From the NCBI RefSeq assembly GCF_040930455.2, contig NZ_CP170494.1: 64,000 nucleotides of DNA; one strand, written 5' to 3'. Each line of letters opens with the position of its first letter. Position 1 is the first letter of the stretch. The position numbers and the translations under genes were made by a program. The notes under the pieces are model-generated. The model saw only the letters and a list, made by a program, of their open reading frames with translations. It made no database searches and was not told where the DNA came from. Below are positions 59,158 through 64,000 of the stretch, in pieces. The DNA comes from Neopusillimonas maritima (GTDB lineage: Bacteria > Pseudomonadota > Gammaproteobacteria > Burkholderiales > Burkholderiaceae_B).

Positions 59158-60213
59158 ATGAGCAAGATTCGGGTTTTGTGTGTCGATGATTCTGCGTTGG
59201 TGCGTGGTTTGATGAAGGAAATCATCAACGGGCAGCCCGATATGGAAGTCGTGGCGGTTGCGCCGGACCCTTTGGTTGCGCGTGAGTTGATCAAACAACA
59301 TAATCCTGACGTCCTGACGCTTGATGTTGAAATGCCGCGGATGGACGGGCTTGATTTTCTCGAGCGTTTAATGCGGTTGCGGCCTATGCCGGTGGTGATG
59401 GTGTCGTCGCTGACGGAACGTAACTCAGAGGTGACGATTCGTGCACTTGAATTGGGTGCGGTTGATTTTGTCACCAAGCCCAAGCTGGGCTTGCGCGATG
59501 GTTTGGTTGAATATAGCGACCTAATCGCCGAGAAGATTCGGGTGGCCGCCAAGTCGCGTCCCAAACCGCGTCCGGCCACAGATAAAGGCGACACCCCGCG
59601 CCGTTTAAGTCCGGTTTTTTCGACAACGGAAAAGTTGATCGCGATTGGCGCCTCAACAGGGGGAACGGAGGCGATTCGCCAAGTGCTCATGCCGATGCCG
59701 GCGAATAGCCCTGCAATTCTCATTACGCAGCATATGCCGGCTGGGTTTACGCGCTCTTTCGTGCAGCGCCTTGATAATATTTGCGCAGTGAGTGTTCATG
59801 AGGCGCAAGACGGAGATCGAATATTGCCGGGGCATGTGTATCTTGCGCCAGGAGGCGTAGCGCACATGAAGTTGGCTCGCTCGGGTGCCAATTATGTTAT
59901 CCATTTGGAAGAAACCGAGCCGGTGAATCGGCATCGACCATCGGTCGACGTGCTGTTTCACTCGGTGGCCGAAGTGGCGGGAAAAAATGCCGTGGGCGCA
60001 CTTTTAACCGGGATGGGTAAAGATGGTGCCCAAGGCATGCTGGCCATGAAACAGGCGGGTGCGACCACCTTCGCACAAGATGAGGCCAGTTGTGTTGTAT
60101 TCGGGATGCCTCGCGAAGCGCTTTTGATCGGTGCGACGGATCAAGCCGTGCCCTTGTCGCAAATGAGCGAGACCTTGCTTGGTAGTGCCGGCGCGTACGG
60201 GCATCGGGTTTAA
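59158..60213 (+). CDS. cheB: Chemotaxis methylesterase/glutamine deamidase CheB
   Basis: A 351-residue response regulator with an esterase domain. The receiver has D10/D11 and the phosphorylation site D56 (TLDVEMPRMDG). The esterase has the serine motif GASTGGTEAIR, ITQHMPAGFTRSF and the Asp motif GMGKDGAQGM. No cheD gene is present between cheR and cheB, so deamidation may rely on CheB or a distant CheD. Confidence 0.96.
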   Translation: MSKIRVLCVDDSALVRGLMKEIINGQPDMEVVAVAPDPLVARELIKQHNPDVLTLDVEMPRMDGLDFLERLMRLRPMPVVMVSSLTERNSEVTIRALELGAVDFVTKPKLGLRDGLVEYSDLIAEKIRVAAKSRPKPRPATDKGDTPRRLSPVFSTTEKLIAIGASTGGTEAIRQVLMPMPANSPAILITQHMPAGFTRSFVQRLDNICAVSVHEAQDGDRILPGHVYLAPGGVAHMKLARSGANYVIHLEETEPVNRHRPSVDVLFHSVAEVAGKNAVGALLTGMGKDGAQGMLAMKQAGATTFAQDEASCVVFGMPREALLIGATDQAVPLSQMSETLLGSAGAYGHRV

Positions 60214-60261
60214 TTTTTATTACGTTTGCATTTAGCGTATTCAATTTTTTGGGAGTGCAAA

Positions 60262-60651
60262 GTGGTACAGAAAAACATCAAGATTCTGGTGGTGGATGAT
60301 TTTCCAACCATGCGCCGAATTATTCGTAACTTATTGAAAGACCTGGGTTTTGAGAATGTCGACGAGGCCGAGGACGGGCAGATGGGGCTGGATAAGGTTC
60401 GAGATAACAATTTTGACCTTGTCGTATCCGATTGGAACATGCCCAATATGGACGGCCTATCGATGTTGCAGGCAATTCGCGCCGATGAAAAGCTCGGTAA
60501 GACGCCTGTGCTCATGGTGACCGCCGAAGCCAAGAAGGAAAATATTGTTGCAGCTGCCAAGGCGGGTGCAAACGGTTACGTGGTTAAACCCTTCACTGCG
60601 GCAGTGCTAGAGGAGAAAATCAACAAGATCTTTGACAAGCAGGGTGGGTAG
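60262..60651 (+). CDS. cheY: Chemotaxis response regulator CheY
   Basis: A 129-residue single-domain receiver that binds the flagellar switch. It has D12/D13, the phosphorylation site D57 (VVSDWNMPNMDG), Thr in MVTAEA and the conserved Lys in YVVKPF. The GTG at 60262 is chosen because GGGAGTG lies 8 bases upstream; an upstream ATG in frame adds non-conserved residues. Confidence 0.96.
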   Translation: MVQKNIKILVVDDFPTMRRIIRNLLKDLGFENVDEAEDGQMGLDKVRDNNFDLVVSDWNMPNMDGLSMLQAIRADEKLGKTPVLMVTAEAKKENIVAAAKAGANGYVVKPFTAAVLEEKINKIFDKQGG

Positions 60652-60659
60652 GGGGCCGT

Positions 60660-61316
60660 ATGTCGACAGAGAGCAATCACATAAAACCAGGCGCCGATGC
60701 CAATACACCTGAACTTATTCAACAGGTCGCCAATGTTACGCGTATGTTGCGCGAAAGTATGCGTGAACTGGGGCTGGATCGCGCGATTACCGAGGCAGCC
60801 GACGCCATTCCCGATGCGCGTGAGCGTCTGGATTATGTGGCGCATAAAACCGAACAGGCGGCCACGCGGGTGTTGAATGTTGCCGAAGAAATGCAGCCCG
60901 CTCAGGAAGAGATGCAAAAAAGAGCGGAAGCGTTGGATCAGCGTTGGCAGGCATGGTTCGATCAACCCGCCGAGCTGGCGCAGGCGCGCGAGCTGGTAGA
61001 CGACACGCGTTCATTACTGCAGGATATTCCCGACAGAACGAAAACGGCGCAGCAGCAAATTCTGGAAATCATCATGGCGCAAGATTTTCAGGATCTTACC
61101 GGCCAGGTCATTTCTCGCATGCTGGGCGTCATTAACTCCATAGAAACCGAACTCATCCAGGTGCTGATCAGCCACTTACCGGAAGAAGAACGAGAGGCCA
61201 AACGCAAGGAAATTGACCAACTGTTGAACGGCCCGCAGATTAAACCTGCCGAGAAGCCGGATGTGGTCTCAAACCAAGATCAGGTCGACGATTTATTGTC
61301 CAGCCTGGGGTTCTAG
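60660..61316 (+). CDS. cheZ: Chemotaxis phosphatase CheZ
   Basis: A 218-residue protein that dephosphorylates CheY-P. It contains the catalytic segment AQDFQDLTGQVI (acidic and Gln residues), long coiled-coil helices and the C-terminal CheY-binding tail QVDDLLSSLGF. It follows cheY by 8 bases. A weak inverted repeat follows it; no clear terminator. Confidence 0.95.
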   Translation: MSTESNHIKPGADANTPELIQQVANVTRMLRESMRELGLDRAITEAADAIPDARERLDYVAHKTEQAATRVLNVAEEMQPAQEEMQKRAEALDQRWQAWFDQPAELAQARELVDDTRSLLQDIPDRTKTAQQQILEIIMAQDFQDLTGQVISRMLGVINSIETELIQVLISHLPEEEREAKRKEIDQLLNGPQIKPAEKPDVVSNQDQVDDLLSSLGF

Positions 61317-61474
61317 TTCCCCTTTGACTCCGGGCGGGTTGCCATGGAGTCATCCGAGGTCGGTGGAATTAAGCGGTTTTATAGGCGTTACTTCGCCGAT
61401 AGGTAAAACAAGGCCGCCCATACAATGGGCCGTCATTTGTCCTATCTATTGTTTGCCGCAAGCAGTTTTCATCC

Positions 61475-62620
61475 ATGGCCGAGGAAAGCGATCTCGAAAA
61501 AACCGAAGCCGCAACGCCCAGGCGCCTTGAAAAGGCGCGAGAAGAAGGGCAGGTTGCGCGCTCTCGTGAGCTTAATACCCTGATGCTTCTGGCGGGCGGG
61601 GTCGCGGCGCTATGGTTTCTGGGCGCTGAGTTTTATCGCGTTTTACGGGGTGTGATCCGGTCCGGCATGGCTTTCGATGTGCGTGTGGGAACCGATGTGG
61701 GCGTCATGACAAGCCAGGCGGTGAATGCTGCCTGGGAAGCCCTGGTGCTGTTGTTTCCTGTTTTCGGTGCGCTGGTGGTTCTGGCCGTTATTTCCTCTGT
61801 GTCATTGGGCGGATTACTGTTCTCTGGTAAGGCCCTGCAACCGAAGTTCGAACGGTTGAACCCGCTGAAAGGCGTGATGCGTCTGTTTTCCGCGCAAACG
61901 CTCGTCGAGTTATTGAAAACCATTGCAAAAGCCATTGTGATCGGGGGTATTGCGGCGGTGGTGATTTGGTCTTATCAGGATCAAATGATTGCGCTAATGT
62001 ATGCGCCTACAACGCAGGCGCTTGCCGCCGGGATGCGCCTGGTTGCGCTATGTTGTGCACTGATCGTGGCGGCGTTGTTACTTATTGTGCTAATTGACGT
62101 GCCATGGCAATTGTACAGCCACCATAAAAAACTGCGCATGAGCCGGCAGGACGTTAAGCAGGAACACAAAGAGAGTGACGGAGATCCTCACGTAAAGGCC
62201 AGAATACGTCAGCAGCAGCGAGCCATGGCGCGCCGTCGCATGATGGCGGAAGTACCGAAGGCCGATGTGGTCGTCACTAATCCGACGCATTACGCTGTTG
62301 CATTGAAATATGAAGCCGGCGGGTTTGGTGCGCCGTGTGTGGTTGCCAAAGGGTCAGGCCTGATTGCCGCACGCATTCGAATGCTGGCTGAAGAGTACGA
62401 TGTTCCGCAGCTTAGCGCGCCGCCGCTTGCGCGCGCGCTGCATGAACACGTTGAATTAGGTCAGGAAATTCCTGCCGAGCTATATAAAGCGGTGGCTGAG
62501 GTACTAGCCTGGGTATTCCAGTTGCGCAGCTGGAAGGAGGGGTTGGCCGCAGAGCCGCAGCACCCCGCCGATTTACCCGTTCCCGACGCACTGGACCCGC
62601 AGGCCAATGGTGCCACCTGA
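61475..62620 (+). CDS. flhB: Flagellar export switch protein FlhB
   Basis: A 381-residue component of the flagellar type III export gate that changes substrate specificity after self-cleavage. It has the basic N-terminus (EKTEAATPRRLEKAREEGQVARSREL), four membrane helices, and the cleavage motif NPTH (VVTNPTHYAVALKYE). It starts 158 bases after cheZ, which leaves room for its own promoter. Confidence 0.97.
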   Translation: MAEESDLEKTEAATPRRLEKAREEGQVARSRELNTLMLLAGGVAALWFLGAEFYRVLRGVIRSGMAFDVRVGTDVGVMTSQAVNAAWEALVLLFPVFGALVVLAVISSVSLGGLLFSGKALQPKFERLNPLKGVMRLFSAQTLVELLKTIAKAIVIGGIAAVVIWSYQDQMIALMYAPTTQALAAGMRLVALCCALIVAALLLIVLIDVPWQLYSHHKKLRMSRQDVKQEHKESDGDPHVKARIRQQQRAMARRRMMAEVPKADVVVTNPTHYAVALKYEAGGFGAPCVVAKGSGLIAARIRMLAEEYDVPQLSAPPLARALHEHVELGQEIPAELYKAVAEVLAWVFQLRSWKEGLAAEPQHPADLPVPDALDPQANGAT

Positions 62621-62638
62621 TGCAATTAACAAATATCT

Positions 62639-64000
62639 ATGAATAACTTCATCGCCTTATTCAAGCTTAACGGTTCACAGCACGCCCGATTCCTGGCGGG
62701 GCCGGTGCTGATCCTCATGGTTTTGTCCATGATGGTTTTGCCGTTGCCGCCGGTTATTCTAGATTTGCTTTTCACCTTCAATATCTCTATGGCCATTATG
62801 GTGTTGCTGGTGGCCATGTTTACCAAAAAACCGTTGGATTTTGCTGCGTTTCCGGCTGTGCTTTTGTTTACGACCTTGCTTCGGCTGGCGCTGAATGTGG
62901 CTTCCACGAGGGTGGTCTTGTTGAATGGTCACCAGGGGCCCGACGCGGCCGGGCAGGTAATCGAGGCGTTTGGACACTTCCTGATTGGCGGCAACTTTGC
63001 CGTTGGCATTATCGTTTTCATTATTTTGGTCATCATTAATTTTATGGTGATTACAAAAGGGGCAGGCCGTATCGCCGAGGTAGGCGCACGTTTCACGTTG
63101 GATGCGATGCCGGGTAAGCAAATGGCGATCGACGCCGATTTGAACGCCGGGCTAATTGGCGAGGAAGACGCGCGATCTCGTCGTGCTGAGGTAGCTCAGG
63201 AGGCCGAGTTCTACGGCTCCATGGATGGGGCGAGCAAGTTTGTGCGCGGTGACGCTGTGGCCGGTTTGCTGATTATGGTGATCAATATTGTAGGGGGGTT
63301 GATCGTGGGTGTGGCGCAGCATGGTCTTTCGTTTGGCGAGGCCGGCGAAGTCTATACCATTCTTGCGATTGGTGACGGTTTGGTGGCACAAATTCCCGCA
63401 CTCGTGATTTCCACTGCGGCCGGTGTTGTGGTGTCGCGGGTGGCAACAGATGAAGACATTGGCCAGCAGATGATTGGCCAGTTACTGAATAACCCAACGG
63501 TGATGTTCATTACGGCGGGCATTCTGGGTGCGATGGGCTTGATTCCCAATATGCCGCATTTTGCGTTTTTGTTGTTGTCTGCCGTCTTGGCCGGCAGTGG
63601 CTGGCTGCTTTATAAGCGTCAACAGAAAACGAAGGAGGCCGAGGCACCCGACCCGCAGGTTCAACAGGCGGCTGCGGAAGCCGCCGCGGCCGAAGCCAGT
63701 TGGGACGACGTGGCGCTGGTCGATCCCTTGGGTCTCGAGGTGGGTTATCGGCTTATTTCCCTTGTGGATCACTCGCAAGGGGGCGAGCTGCTGCATCGGA
63801 TACGCAGTTTACGCAAGAAGTATGCGCAGGACGTCGGTTTCCTGCCTCCGGTTGTGCATATTCGCGACAATCTTGAACTGAAGCCGAACGAATATCGTAT
63901 TTTGCTGTCGGGTGTGGAAGTGGGGCGCGGCGTTGCCATGACGGACCAATGGATGGCGATTGATCCGGGCGAGGTTGCCATGAAGCTTGAAGGTACGCCC
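62639..64000 (+). CDS. flhA: Flagellar export gate protein FlhA (cut by window end)
   Basis: An open frame from the ATG at 62639 runs to the last base without a stop, giving the first 454 residues of an approximately 700-residue protein. It shows the typical N-terminus (about eight helices), the FHIPEP-family segment LLRLALNVASTRVVLLNG and the cytoplasmic loop ITKGAGRIAEVGARFTLDAMPGKQMAIDADLNAG. The start of the cytosolic domain follows (DPLGLEVGYRLISLVD). It starts 18 bases after flhB, as usual. Confidence 0.95.
   Translation, partial: MNNFIALFKLNGSQHARFLAGPVLILMVLSMMVLPLPPVILDLLFTFNISMAIMVLLVAMFTKKPLDFAAFPAVLLFTTLLRLALNVASTRVVLLNGHQGPDAAGQVIEAFGHFLIGGNFAVGIIVFIILVIINFMVITKGAGRIAEVGARFTLDAMPGKQMAIDADLNAGLIGEEDARSRRAEVAQEAEFYGSMDGASKFVRGDAVAGLLIMVINIVGGLIVGVAQHGLSFGEAGEVYTILAIGDGLVAQIPALVISTAAGVVVSRVATDEDIGQQMIGQLLNNPTVMFITAGILGAMGLIPNMPHFAFLLLSAVLAGSGWLLYKRQQKTKEAEAPDPQVQQAAAEAAAAEASWDDVALVDPLGLEVGYRLISLVDHSQGGELLHRIRSLRKKYAQDVGFLPPVVHIRDNLELKPNEYRILLSGVEVGRGVAMTDQWMAIDPGEVAMKLEGTP

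Noticed and set aside
61395..61402. FliA (sigma-28) -10 box GCCGATAG upstream of flhB
   Set aside because: No TAAA-like -35 at the required spacing, so it is not assigned.
62626..63981. Several minus-strand frames over the right end
   Set aside because: They are antisense to flhA, which is open across the whole interval with family-typical sequence.

Overview
The window looks like a chromosome segment of a motile betaproteobacterium, most likely Alcaligenaceae (Burkholderiales). The main reason is the block flhDC-motAB-cheAWRBYZ-flhBA at 52.8-64.0 kb, whose content and order are those of the Bordetella/Achromobacter group. The surrounding housekeeping genes (panD, glpK, dsbB, cytX with a TPP riboswitch, two-domain polyphosphate:AMP phosphotransferase) fit that placement. 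The species was not determined.

Layout. (1) 1-8.1 kb, minus strand: a type I restriction-modification operon (hsdM-hsdS-rhuM-hsdR) with a small leading gene, a trailing membrane protein cut by the window edge, and a shortened HrgA-like gene. (2) 8,429-24,838: a 16.4-kb genomic island integrated in the 3' end of tRNA-Asn(GTT) and bounded by a perfect 52-bp direct repeat. It carries a tyrosine integrase, an AlpA-like excisionase, small replication-type DNA-binding genes, a phased iteron array, a complete IS66-family insertion with an exact 8-bp target duplication, and an eight-gene minus-strand cargo operon. (3) 24.9-52.4 kb: core genome with transport, small-molecule metabolism and envelope genes. 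It includes a possible polyol/aminocyclitol locus (aminotransferase, sugar porter, GMC oxidoreductase), a prokaryotic pentameric ligand-gated channel homologue, tandem CigR-like genes and a cytX TPP riboswitch. (4) 52.8 kb to the end: the flagellar master regulator, stator, chemotaxis and export genes. flhA is open at the right edge.

The most interesting part is the island cargo at 15,969-23,700. Its first half is a His-Xaa-Ser (Hxs) peptide-modification set: HxsA, an exported precursor with seven H-x-S triplets at its C-terminus; HxsD; and two radical-SAM enzymes, HxsB and HxsC. Its second half, on the same strand, is a carbamoylation module resembling the SxtI-SxtJ-SxtK trio of saxitoxin clusters: SxtJ-like protein, DUF5989 micro-protein and NodU/CmcH-type O-carbamoyltransferase. 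It ends with a membrane-anchored SGNH hydrolase fused to a TolB-like propeller. Read together, the genes suggest a mobile pathway in which an exported Ser/His-rich peptide is crosslinked or otherwise modified by radical-SAM chemistry while a carbamoylated and possibly esterified product is made in or at the envelope. The gene identities are supported by visible motifs; the functional link between the two halves is inference.
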